From positions 62,001 to 126,000 of the forward strand of contig NZ_OBDY01000009.1 of the NCBI RefSeq assembly GCF_900215205.1: a stretch of 64,000 nt of DNA, read 5' to 3'. Positions within the stretch are counted from its first letter, which is position 1. Every line of letters starts with the position of its first letter. This stretch comes from Paractinoplanes atraurantiacus (GTDB lineage Bacteria > Actinomycetota > Actinomycetes > Mycobacteriales > Micromonosporaceae). Under the pieces are notes generated by a model that was not told the DNA's origin, did not search any database, and saw only the letters and a list, made by a program, of their open reading frames with translations. The position numbers were made by a program, and so were the translations under genes. This document shows, piece by piece, positions 40,853-49,071 of this stretch.

Positions 40853-41803
40853 TCAAGAATGTGGGGATTCGGCGGCGCTCGCGTGTCGGTCGGCGGACAG
40901 CCAGTCGTCGTAGTTCTCCCCCGTGACCTCACTCAGCAGCGCGATGTCGTCAACGAACGACGGCAGCAGAGCGGCACGCTCGTGCGGCGTGGTCACCGGC
41001 CGGGCCCCCTTCTTGCGGTGCAGCAGCGTGAGCAGCGGCCCGCGGGCGGCGAGCCGCAGCGGCACCGGGAAGCGATGCCCGAAGGCTCCGCCGGTGCGCA
41101 GAAGATAGCGCAGGATCCGGTTCACGTCGCCGTCCTCGACCACGTGGCGGTTGACGTTCTCGCGCGGGATGGAGGTCAGCACCCCGGTGGCGACGCCGAG
41201 GAACGAGCAGACCCGGTCGAGCGCGGCCGCCGGGTCGTCCTTGAGCTCGCGGTAGCGCATCAGCAGGACCTGCTCGCGCGGGAAGTGCTCGTAGAGGTGG
41301 CGCACCTGCTCGCCGTACTTGCCGAGGCTGACGTAGTGCCAGAAATCGGCCCAGCCGGCGGCCTTGCGGGACTCCTCGGCCCGGCAGGCGGTGAGGAAGT
41401 CGGCCTCCGGCTCGAGGCCCGCGTTCCAGAGGTGCGTCCAGTTCGAATGGGCCCGGTCGACCGGGTCGCGCAGCAGGATGATCAGCCGCGCCGACGGGAT
41501 GAGGGCCTTGATGCGCTCGTGCGCCTTCAGGTCGTACAGGTAGAAGGGTGTGGCCTCGCCGAGCGTGGCCGCCGGCGGCGCGGGGGCGAACAGGGCCTCG
41601 TACTCCTCCTGGCGCCAGACGTGTTCCTGATAGGTCTGCACGTCGCCGGGGCCGCCCGTGGTGGGCGGCGGGCCGTCGAAGAGGAAGAACTTGGGCTCCT
41701 TGACCGTCGGCAGGAACAGGCCGGGGTGCTGGACGAGCGCGGCGTGCAGGGCGGTCGTTCCCGCCTTCGGCACCCCGGCGATCAGGAAATCGGGCAGCGG
41801 CAT
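40853..41803 (-). CDS. PAPS-dependent sulfotransferase
   Basis: 316 aa. The 5'-phosphosulfate loop G-V-P-K-A-G-T-T-A-L is at residues ~10-19. The 3'-phosphate motif R-L-I-I-L-L-R-D-P-V-D-R-A-H-S-N-W lies near residue 110. The C-terminal part matches the P-loop fold of Stf0/heparan-type bacterial sulfotransferases (Sulfotransfer family). It would transfer sulfate from PAPS to a carbohydrate or small molecule. The surface-glycan operon starts about 700 bases away in the other direction. Confidence 0.88.
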   Translation of the reverse strand: MPLPDFLIAGVPKAGTTALHAALVQHPGLFLPTVKEPKFFLFDGPPPTTGGPGDVQTYQEHVWRQEEYEALFAPAPPAATLGEATPFYLYDLKAHERIKALIPSARLIILLRDPVDRAHSNWTHLWNAGLEPEADFLTACRAEESRKAAGWADFWHYVSLGKYGEQVRHLYEHFPREQVLLMRYRELKDDPAAALDRVCSFLGVATGVLTSIPRENVNRHVVEDGDVNRILRYLLRTGGAFGHRFPVPLRLAARGPLLTLLHRKKGARPVTTPHERAALLPSFVDDIALLSEVTGENYDDWLSADRHASAAESPHS

Positions 41804-41852
41804 GGCAGTCCCTCCCCACGAGCGGGTCTCAAGTGAGACTTAGCCTACAGAT

Positions 41853-42014
41853 CTAGTAGGCATTCGCACGCCCGAGGATCCGGCGCCACCACGTCGCTCG
41901 CCGGAACCGCCGGCAGGCCGCCGGCTCGCACAGCGAGCACTCGGATCCGGAGCGATAGTGCTCGTGCGCCCGCCGCGGATGCCCGCAGACACAGAGGGCT
42001 TCATCAGTGCTCAT
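41853..42014 (-). CDS. 53-aa cysteine-rich small protein
   Basis: Read directly from the minus strand: ATG at 42014 to TAG at 41853. The product has C-V-C-G-H-P-R-R-A-H-E-H-Y near the N-terminus and C-S-L-C-E-P-A-A-C-R-R-F-R-R in the middle. The spacing of five Cys and several His resembles a compact zinc-binding knuckle, followed by W-W-R-R-I-L. I believe similar tiny proteins are common in actinobacteria, but no function is known to me. It ends 49 bases before the sulfotransferase start on the same strand. Confidence 0.65.
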   Translation of the reverse strand: MSTDEALCVCGHPRRAHEHYRSGSECSLCEPAACRRFRRATWWRRILGRANAY

Positions 42015-42476
42015 CGCCTCACCAAAAGTAATCGCGCTCGGAACCTACGGGACAGTACCCAAAGCAGGGGCCTGCCGTGGTCCCAGGTGAGGCCGTGTCG
42101 CAACCGGCTCGCAACCAGGACCTCACGGACAGTGATGTCTACCTTCGGTGACGAATTTCACGCGGAGTATTCCGACATTTTTCTTTGCGGCCCCACTGGG
42201 CGATCTGAAGGCGAAGGCGAGTTCCGCGACTTTTGCGCCGAACCTGTCCCGATCAATCCTGCCGTCCGTTACTCACGGTGAGAATGTGACCAAAGTCGTG
42301 GCGTGTTGCCGGAGCGTATCCACTGAGCTCCACGGCCTCACAGCGGGCGCACAGGCAGTCGAGATGGAGCCGTCTCTTAGGTCGGTTGACGCTTCGTAGC
42401 TGGTTGCTACGGTGGGGCGACAGAAGCGAGTTCCTTACGCCTCTTGCCGCCGCGGCCACCCCGGAAAGGGACCGAC
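42015..42476. other. Divergent regulatory interval upstream of the glycan operon
   Basis: About 460 bases with no supported gene. It separates the small Cys-rich gene (minus) from the first glycosyltransferase (plus) and must hold promoters for both; the best candidate promoter is at 42386-42413. Composition is more mixed than in the genes. Confidence 0.5.
42386..42413 (+). promoter_or_regulatory. Candidate sigma-70-type promoter of the glycan operon
   Basis: TTGACG (42386-42391), a 16-base spacer and TACGGT (42408-42413) match actinobacterial -35/-10 patterns. They leave a leader of about 57 bases before the glycosyltransferase ATG. Confidence 0.4.
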
Positions 42477-43355
42477 ATGGATATTTCCGCCTCCACCAAC
42501 AACACGAAGGGTGACGGACGCACATCACCGAGCGTGAGCGTCGTGATTCCGACCCTGAACGAGGAGCGCAACCTGCCTCACGTGTTCGCCAAGCTTCCGG
42601 CGGACATCACCGAGGTGGTGCTGGTGGACGGCGGATCGGTCGACCGGACCGTCGAGGTGGCCCGCGAGCTGCGGCCCGACGTGGTCGTGGTGCACCAGAC
42701 CCGCACCGGCAAGGGCAACGCGCTCGCCTGCGGTTTCGCCGCCTGCACGGGCGACATCATCGTGATGATCGACGCCGACGGCTCGACCGACCCGGCCGAG
42801 ATCCCGCTGTTCGTGGCCAAGCTGGTGGCCGGCGCCGACTTCGTGAAGGGCTCCCGCTTCAACCACGGCGGCTTCAGCCACGACATCACCAAGCTGCGCA
42901 AGCTCGGCAACGACGGGCTCAACCTGGTGGTCAACGTACTGTTCGGTACGAAGTTCACCGACCTCTGCTACGGCTACAACGCGTTCTGGCGCAGCGTCGT
43001 ACCGGTGCTCGACCTGCCCGACATCCGGCTCCCGAAGCAGGCGGACGGCTCCAAGCTGTGGGGCGACGGCTTCGAGATCGAGACGATGATCAACATCCGG
43101 GCCGCGGTCGACGGCATGAAGGTCGGCGAGGTCGGCAGCATCGAGCACCGCCGCATCCACGGCGAGACGAACCTCAACACCTTCCGGGACGGTTTCCGCG
43201 TCCTCCGGACCATTTTCAGCGAGTACGGCCGGATGCGCGCCACCAACAGCAAGGGCGTGCGCCGCCCGGGTGGCGTGATCGTCCACCAGCAGAGCAGGCC
43301 CGAGGTCGGCGTGGTCAGCACCGAGATCAAGAAGACCCCCGTTCTCGAAGACTGA
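42477..43355 (+). CDS. Family 2 glycosyltransferase (dolichol-phosphate mannosyltransferase-like)
   Basis: 292 aa from the ATG at 42477 (GAAAGGG upstream). The GT-A core shows V-V-I-P-T-L-N-E-E-R-N-L, V-D-G-G-S-V-D-R-T and M-I-D-A-D-G-S-T-D-P with the metal-binding DxD. It lacks C-terminal membrane helices, so it is a soluble polyprenyl-phosphate or glycan transferase. It is the first gene of a four-gene operon for a surface polysaccharide or glycolipid. Confidence 0.9.
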   Translation: MDISASTNNTKGDGRTSPSVSVVIPTLNEERNLPHVFAKLPADITEVVLVDGGSVDRTVEVARELRPDVVVVHQTRTGKGNALACGFAACTGDIIVMIDADGSTDPAEIPLFVAKLVAGADFVKGSRFNHGGFSHDITKLRKLGNDGLNLVVNVLFGTKFTDLCYGYNAFWRSVVPVLDLPDIRLPKQADGSKLWGDGFEIETMINIRAAVDGMKVGEVGSIEHRRIHGETNLNTFRDGFRVLRTIFSEYGRMRATNSKGVRRPGGVIVHQQSRPEVGVVSTEIKKTPVLED

Positions 43356-43392
43356 CCGTCCTCCAACCCCCTCGCTCCAGGAGACGCTCCCC

Positions 43393-44328
43393 GTGCCTTC
43401 CCCCCTGCTCGCCACGTCGATCGTCATACCGACGCACACCGAACAACGCTGGTCCTCGCTCGTACGGACCATCGCCTGCGCCAAGTCGCAGCGGTTCGCG
43501 CCGGCCGAGGTGATCGTGGTCGTCGATCACAACCCCGAGCTGTTCCGCCGCATCCAGCGGGACCTGCCCGGCGTGACGGTCCTCGAGAACGCGTACGCGA
43601 AGGGCGTCTCCGGCAACCGCAACACCGGCGCCTTCCACGCCACCACCCCCCTGGTCGCCTTCATGGACGACGACATCACGGCCCAGCCCGACTGGCTGGA
43701 AAACCTGATCGCCCCGTTCGCCGACCCGCAGGTGGTCGGCAGCGGCGGCGGCATCGAGCCGGCCTGGGAACGCGACCGGCCCCGGTGGATGCCCGACGAG
43801 TTCCTGTGGGCGGTCGGCGGCTCGTACGCGGGCATGCCCACCGTCACCTCGCCCGTGCGCAACGTCTGGTCGGCCAGCATGGTCGTGCGCCGCTCGGTCT
43901 TCGACGCCGTCGGCGGCTTCCGGGTCGGGTTCGGCAAGCTGGGCGACCGCAACCGCCCCGAGGACACCGAGCTCTGCCTGCGGATGAGCGCGCTGGACGG
44001 CGGCCACTGGATGTACGTGCCGGGCGCCGTGATCCGCCACGAGGTGCCGGCCCAGCGCTCCACGTTCAGCTTCTTCGTGCACCGCTGCTACGCCGAGGGC
44101 CGCGGCAAGGTGCAGATGGCCGGACTGCACGACGGCGGCGAGACGCTCGGCGCCGAGCGGTCCTACCTCTGGTCCCTCCCCAAGGCCGTCCTGCGCAACC
44201 TGAGCACGGGCGACCTCCCGCGCGCCGGCGGCATCGTCGCCGGTGTCTTCGCCGCCGGGTGGGGCGGCGTCGTCGAGACGGTCGCCGCCAAGCGCCGGCC
44301 CAAGGCAGAGTTGGAGCCGGCCCGATGA
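43393..44328 (+). CDS. Family 2 glycosyltransferase
   Basis: 311 aa from the GTG at 43393, with AGGAGA upstream. GT-A signs: I-V-I-P-T-H-T-E, V-V-V-D-H-N, A-F-M-D-D-D-I-T (metal site) and the acceptor-side R-P-E-D-T-E-L-C-L-R-M (the ED of many GT2 enzymes). There is no clear membrane segment except a weak C-terminal hydrophobic helix. It overlaps the next glycosyltransferase by ATGA. Confidence 0.9.
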   Translation: MPSPLLATSIVIPTHTEQRWSSLVRTIACAKSQRFAPAEVIVVVDHNPELFRRIQRDLPGVTVLENAYAKGVSGNRNTGAFHATTPLVAFMDDDITAQPDWLENLIAPFADPQVVGSGGGIEPAWERDRPRWMPDEFLWAVGGSYAGMPTVTSPVRNVWSASMVVRRSVFDAVGGFRVGFGKLGDRNRPEDTELCLRMSALDGGHWMYVPGAVIRHEVPAQRSTFSFFVHRCYAEGRGKVQMAGLHDGGETLGAERSYLWSLPKAVLRNLSTGDLPRAGGIVAGVFAAGWGGVVETVAAKRRPKAELEPAR

Positions 44329-45578
44329 GCACCACCGTCCTTCCCGCCGTCGTCCTCGACGTCGACCTGGCACAGACCCTCCCGGCCGTGCCGGCCGTGC
44401 AGCCCGACGGGCGGCGGGCCGAGCAGGCCTGGGTCCTGGTCCGGTGGCACACCGAGCCCCTGGGAACCGTGCTCGTCGACGTACCGGAGAACGGTCTTGA
44501 ATCGACCGCCCTGTCCGCCGCCATCGAGGCCGAGCTGGGCGACGTGATCCGCCCCAAGCTCGCCCGGGGCGACGAGTTCCTGGCCTCGCGCCGCAAGATC
44601 CTGGCCACCGCGCCGCACATCACCGTCGTGATCTGCACGCGGGAGCACCCCGAGATGCTCGCCCAGTGCCTGGACAGCCTGATCGCGCAGAACTACCCCG
44701 GCTTCCGCATCCTGGTCGTCGACAACGCGCCGGTCACCGACGCCACCGAGAAGGTGGTCCGCGCCGCGGCCCGGCGCGGCCCGGTCGACTATCTGCTGGA
44801 GCCGCGGGCCGGACTGTCGTACGCCCGCAACGCCGCCACCAAGGCCGCGCCCGGGCAGATCCTGGCCTGGATCGACGACGACGAGGTGGCCGACCCGAAC
44901 TGGCTGGCCGAGATCGCCCGCGCCCTGCACGACCACCCCGAGGCCGACGTGATCTCCGGCGTGATCGTGCCGGCCGAGCTGGAGACCCGCGCCCAGATCT
45001 GGTTCGAGCAGTTCGGCGGGCACAGCAAGGGCCGCGGCTTCACGCCCGACACCTTCGGCCCGCACACCGCGCACCGGCAGAGCCCGCTCTACCCGCTGCC
45101 GCCGTTCGCCACCGGCGCCAACATGACCTTCCGGCCCGGCGTCATCGAGCGGATCGGCATGTGGGACACCGCGCTCGGCGCCGGCTCGCCGGCCATGGGC
45201 TCCGAGGACACCCTGGCCTTCACCCAGGTGCTGCTCAGCGGCGGCACCATCGTCTATCAGCCGTCGGCGGTCACCCGGCACTACCACCGCCGCGACTACC
45301 AGGGCCTCGAGAAGCAGATGGTCGGGTACGGCACGGGGCTCGTGGCCGCGTACACCAGCCTGCTCATGAAGCGCCCCGGCCTGATCTTCCCCCTGCTGCG
45401 GCTCGCACCGCACGCGTTGCGGGACATGACCGGCAAGGACACCCCGCGGACGGCCACCCTGCGCGACGATTTCCCACGGGAGCTTCTCTCGGCCAACCGC
45501 CGCGGCATGCTCGCGGGGCCCCGGGCGTACCTGAAGGGGCGACGCGCCGCCACCAGACTCACGGAGGCCCGAAAGTAA
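44325..45578 (+). CDS. Family 2 glycosyltransferase with N-terminal extension
   Basis: 417 aa from the ATG at 44325. Residues 1-90 form an extra N-terminal domain (A-W-V-L-V-R-W-H-T-E-P-L-G and A-A-I-E-A-E-L). The GT-A domain then begins I-T-V-V-I-C-T-R-E-H, with W-I-D-D-D-E-V and G-S-E-D-T-L-A-F. It is coupled to its neighbours by ATGA upstream and TAATG downstream. It is probably a third sugar-adding enzyme of the same glycan. Confidence 0.9.
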   Translation: MSTTVLPAVVLDVDLAQTLPAVPAVQPDGRRAEQAWVLVRWHTEPLGTVLVDVPENGLESTALSAAIEAELGDVIRPKLARGDEFLASRRKILATAPHITVVICTREHPEMLAQCLDSLIAQNYPGFRILVVDNAPVTDATEKVVRAAARRGPVDYLLEPRAGLSYARNAATKAAPGQILAWIDDDEVADPNWLAEIARALHDHPEADVISGVIVPAELETRAQIWFEQFGGHSKGRGFTPDTFGPHTAHRQSPLYPLPPFATGANMTFRPGVIERIGMWDTALGAGSPAMGSEDTLAFTQVLLSGGTIVYQPSAVTRHYHRRDYQGLEKQMVGYGTGLVAAYTSLLMKRPGLIFPLLRLAPHALRDMTGKDTPRTATLRDDFPRELLSANRRGMLAGPRAYLKGRRAATRLTEARK

Positions 45579-47968
45579 TGCAACCGCGCTCGGACCAGCC
45601 GGACGCCACCGTCCGCATCGTGGACGGCGACATCGACGCCACCGCGGTGATCAGCTCGGTCGACAAGGACGCCACCACGCGCCTGGAGGTCGGCGAGCGG
45701 ACGGTGCGCATCCCGCTCAGCCCCGACGACCAGTCGGAGACCCGCATGCTGCCGGCCCCGGTGATCACCACCGGCGGACCGGCGCCGGCGGCGCTGGAGC
45801 GCACCACCACCATCGACGTGAACGCCGCCGCCGACCATCGGCCCGAGTTCGCGGCGGCCGGCATGCTCGCGGCCGCGATCGGCCTGATCGGCCTGGCCGT
45901 CAGCGGACCGGCCTCGGTCGCCCTGCTCGTGCTCTTCGTGCTGATCGGCCCGGGCGCGGCGATCATGTCGGTGGCGAACACCCGCAGCCGCCTCCTCTCC
46001 TGGGCGCTGACCATGGCCGGTGGGCTCGCGGTGACGACGTTCGTCGCGGTCGTCCCGTTGTGGCTGCGCTTCTGGCAGCCGTACGTCTGGCTCGGTGTTC
46101 TCGCCGGAGCCACGCTCATCGGGTCGGCGGTTCAGTTCTTCCGGCTCGGCTTCGCCGTGCCCCGCGGCGCCGGCCAGCCGCTCGAGACCGTCGACAACGG
46201 CCCGGTGCTCCGTGCGCTGCCGTTCTTCACGATGGCCGCCGGGCTCGGCCTCTGGATCCTGGCACTGGTCGCGCTTCAACCGGACCAGGTCGGGTTGTAC
46301 GGGTTCACGGCCGCCCTGGGCGTGCCCTTCGTGATCGGCGCGGTGCTGCTGCTGATCGGCTTCGCGGTCGAGTTGTTCGGCCGGGCCCGCCCGTACGTGA
46401 TGGCCGCCCACCTGGTCATCATCCCGGTCATCATGCAGGCCACGGTCCCGCTGCTCGACGGCACGACCGAGTACGCCTGGACGTACAAGCACATCGGCGT
46501 CGTCGACCTGATCCGCGACAACGGCCACCTGATCAGCGGCAGCGACATCTACCAGCAGTGGCCCGGCTTCTTCGCCGTGGTGGCGATGATCTCGCACGTC
46601 TCCGGCGTCGACGCGATCTCGTTCTCGGCCTGGTCGTCGCTGTTCTTCGCGCTGGTCACCTCGGTCATCACGGCCGCGCTGCTGCGCCAGTTCACCCGCG
46701 ACCGCCGCATCATCGCGGTCGGTGTGTTCCTGTTCCAGGCCACGATGTGGGTCGACATCGGCTACTTCTCGCCGCAGGCGTTCGTCTTCCCGCTCATGCT
46801 GGCCTTCTTCGTGATCGTGATCCGCTGGCTGGTCGTGGTGCCGGCCTTCACCGGTGAGCCGAAGGGCCGCATCGACCGGCTGCGCCGCTGGCTCGTGCGG
46901 GGCATGCCGGCCGCGATGGAGACCGACCGGCGGACCCGCCGCTGGGCGAGCCTGGGCGCGGCCGGCGTCTACGGCGCGATCGTGGTGTCTCACCAGCTCA
47001 CCCCGGTCGTCATGATGATCCCGGTGATCATCCTGGCCGTGCTCGGGATCCTGCGCCCGCGCAAGTTCACGATCGGCCTGATCGCCATCGCGGTCGTCTT
47101 CATCGGCCCGCGCCTGGTCTCCGTGGCCAGCACGTACACCCTGTTCAGCCTGGACTTCCTGACGAACGCCGGCGGCAACGCCCAGACCTGGGGCACACCG
47201 GAGCAGGAGTTCTCGGCGCTGGTCTCGCGTGTCCTGGCCATCGGCCTGTGGGCGGTGGCGCTGCTGGTGGTCTTCCTCGCCCGCAAGAGGGTCGGCCGCG
47301 TCCTGATCCCGGTCGTGCTGGGCTTCGCCCCGATGGCGACGCTGGTCGGCGGCAACTACGGCGGCGAGGCGATCTACCGGGTCTTCGCCTTCTCCCTGCC
47401 GTTCGTCGGCCTGCTGATCGGCCTGCTCTGGGCCGGCAAGGGCCGCCGGGGCGTCCCCGGGATGATCCTGTCCGGCCTGCTGATGGCGGCGCTGCTGCTG
47501 GCCGGACTGCAAGGCCTTCAGGGTCAGCTGTACGTGCATCAGGTGCGGGCCACCGACATCGTGGCCGCCGACTACTTCTACGAGCACGCCGAACCGGACT
47601 CGGGCCTGATCCTGGTCGCGCCGAACTTCCCGACGAAGCTGACGGGCAACTACGGCTCCTTCAACAAGGGCCACGTGTCGGTGGACATCTCGCTGGTCGG
47701 CGACCCGCTGTTCACCAACAGCATCACCGGCGCCCGGCTGCCGGAGATCGAGACGTACATCCGGGCGATGAACTACAAGACCAACTACCTGGTGGTCAGC
47801 GAGGCCATGGACGACTACACCGACTACTTCGGCACCGAGCCGGACGACGCGATGAAGTCCCTGGAGACGGCCCTGCGCGCCTCGTCCGACTGGAAGGTCT
47901 TCTACCAGGGCCCGGGCGTGGCCATCTTCCAGCTGGTCGGATCGTCGGGCGCTGTTGCATCAAATTGA
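45578..47968 (+). CDS. Large polytopic membrane protein of glycan assembly
   Basis: 796 aa. After a ~90-residue Thr/Asp-rich cytoplasmic head, about 12-14 hydrophobic helices run to ~residue 670, followed by a soluble extracytoplasmic tail (D-Y-F-Y-E-H-A-E-P-D-S-G-L-I-L-V-A-P-N). This resembles GT-C-type or polymerase/flippase-like proteins of actinobacterial surface glycans, but I see no decisive catalytic motif. Its last codons overlap the ArsR-type operator of the next operon. Confidence 0.8.
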   Translation: MQPRSDQPDATVRIVDGDIDATAVISSVDKDATTRLEVGERTVRIPLSPDDQSETRMLPAPVITTGGPAPAALERTTTIDVNAAADHRPEFAAAGMLAAAIGLIGLAVSGPASVALLVLFVLIGPGAAIMSVANTRSRLLSWALTMAGGLAVTTFVAVVPLWLRFWQPYVWLGVLAGATLIGSAVQFFRLGFAVPRGAGQPLETVDNGPVLRALPFFTMAAGLGLWILALVALQPDQVGLYGFTAALGVPFVIGAVLLLIGFAVELFGRARPYVMAAHLVIIPVIMQATVPLLDGTTEYAWTYKHIGVVDLIRDNGHLISGSDIYQQWPGFFAVVAMISHVSGVDAISFSAWSSLFFALVTSVITAALLRQFTRDRRIIAVGVFLFQATMWVDIGYFSPQAFVFPLMLAFFVIVIRWLVVVPAFTGEPKGRIDRLRRWLVRGMPAAMETDRRTRRWASLGAAGVYGAIVVSHQLTPVVMMIPVIILAVLGILRPRKFTIGLIAIAVVFIGPRLVSVASTYTLFSLDFLTNAGGNAQTWGTPEQEFSALVSRVLAIGLWAVALLVVFLARKRVGRVLIPVVLGFAPMATLVGGNYGGEAIYRVFAFSLPFVGLLIGLLWAGKGRRGVPGMILSGLLMAALLLAGLQGLQGQLYVHQVRATDIVAADYFYEHAEPDSGLILVAPNFPTKLTGNYGSFNKGHVSVDISLVGDPLFTNSITGARLPEIETYIRAMNYKTNYLVVSEAMDDYTDYFGTEPDDAMKSLETALRASSDWKVFYQGPGVAIFQLVGSSGAVASN

Positions 47969-47975
47969 TTTGATG
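47958..47975. promoter_or_regulatory. ArsR-type operator
   Basis: CATCAAAT-TG-ATTTGATG has perfect 8-bp arms. It overlaps the stop of the upstream membrane-protein gene and sits just upstream of a -10-like TAATCT (47976-47981). The regulator's GTG is only 7 bases after that, so the transcript is probably leaderless. ArsR-family dyads are typically of this type. Confidence 0.75.
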
Positions 47976-47987
47976 TAATCTGCGGGC

Positions 47988-48692
47988 GTGACCCCGCCGC
48001 CGTTCCTGATCGCCGCCGGCCATCCGGTGCGATGGCGGCTGCTGAGCGAGCTGGCGGGCAGCGACCGGGCCGTGCGTGAGCTGACGGCGCTGCTCGGCCA
48101 GCCGCAGAACCTGGTGTCGTACCACCTGGGCAAGCTGCGCAAGGCGGCCCTGGTGACCGCCCGGCGCAGCAGCGCCGACGGCCGCGACACGTACTACTCG
48201 CTCGACCTGCCCCGGTGCTCGGCCCTGCTGGCCGGGGCCGGGGCCGCCCTGCATCCGGCGCTGTCGCTGACACCGCCACCCACCCCGCCCTCCTATTCCG
48301 GGCGGGTCCTGTTCCTGTGCACCGGCAACAGCGCCCGTTCCCAGATGGCCGAGGCCCTGTTGCGTCATCACCACGGGGGCGCCGCCTTCAGCGCCGGCAG
48401 TCGCCCCAAGCCGATCCACCCGCACGCGGTGGCCGTCATGGCCGCCCGGGGCATCGATCTGAGCGCGGCCCGGCCCAAGCATCTCGACGAGTTCACCGGC
48501 GACCGCTTCGACTTCGTCATCACGCTGTGCGACCGGGTCAAGGAAGTCTGCCCCGAGTTCCCCGGCTCCGGCCGCCGAGTGCACTGGAGCATCCCCGAGC
48601 CGGCCGATCTCCCCGCCTTCGAGCAGGTGGCCGACGACCTCACCGCCCGTGTCACCTTCCTACTGCACCTGGGAGTCAGTAATGATCACTGA
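47988..48692 (+). CDS. ArsR regulator fused to arsenate reductase/LMW-PTP domain
   Basis: 234 aa from the GTG at 47988. Residues 5-78 form an ArsR-like winged helix (V-R-E-L-T-A-L-L-G-Q-P-Q-N-L-V-S-Y-H-L-G-K-L). A Pro linker leads to an arsenate reductase/low-molecular-weight phosphatase domain with C111-T-G-N-S-A-R117-S-Q-M-A-E and T-L-C-D-R-V-K-E-V-C. The fusion would let one polypeptide sense and reduce a thiol-reactive oxyanion. The two extra Cys may form the relay. It heads an operon with a VOC protein and ChrA. Confidence 0.9.
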   Translation: MTPPPFLIAAGHPVRWRLLSELAGSDRAVRELTALLGQPQNLVSYHLGKLRKAALVTARRSSADGRDTYYSLDLPRCSALLAGAGAALHPALSLTPPPTPPSYSGRVLFLCTGNSARSQMAEALLRHHHGGAAFSAGSRPKPIHPHAVAVMAARGIDLSAARPKHLDEFTGDRFDFVITLCDRVKEVCPEFPGSGRRVHWSIPEPADLPAFEQVADDLTARVTFLLHLGVSNDH

Positions 48693-49068
48693 CAGCACCG
48701 TGCACGTCCGCTACCTGGTGGACGACGTCCAGGCCGCGATCGACTTCTACACCAGCCACCTCGGTTTCACCTCCAACACCACGTTCCTGCCCGCCTTCGC
48801 CGACGTGCGGCGCGGCAACCTGCGGCTGCTGCTGTCGGGCCCGGCCAGCTCGGCCGGCCGCCCCATGCCGGACGGCCGCGAGCCCTCCCCCGGCGGCTGG
48901 AACCGCATCCACCTGCTGGTCGGCGACATCGACGCCGAGGTGGCCCGGCTGCGCGCCGCCGGCGTCACCTTCCGCAGCGACGTGGTCAGCGGCCCGGGCG
49001 GCCGCCAGATCGTCCTGGACGATCCCGCCGGCAACCCGGTGGAGCTCTTCCAGCCGGCCGGCTCCTGA
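48682..49068 (+). CDS. VOC (glyoxalase/bleomycin-resistance) family protein
   Basis: 128 aa from the ATG at 48682 (GGGAG upstream), overlapping the fusion gene's stop by 11 bases. It has the paired beta-alpha-beta-beta-beta modules of VOC proteins: V-R-Y-L-V-D-D-V-Q-A-A-I-D-F-Y-T near the N-terminus and D-P-A-G-N-P-V-E-L-F-Q-P near the C-terminus. It lacks the vicinal cysteines of the ArsI C-As lyase, so another electrophile or metabolite substrate is likely. Confidence 0.85.
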   Translation: MITDSTVHVRYLVDDVQAAIDFYTSHLGFTSNTTFLPAFADVRRGNLRLLLSGPASSAGRPMPDGREPSPGGWNRIHLLVGDIDAEVARLRAAGVTFRSDVVSGPGGRQIVLDDPAGNPVELFQPAGS

Positions 49069-49071
49069 CCG

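Noticed and set aside
42477..47968. Secondary-metabolite (PKS/NRPS) cluster
   Set aside because: Only glycosyltransferases and a membrane protein are present; no ketosynthase, adenylation or carrier domains occur anywhere in the window despite the SARP-type regulator.
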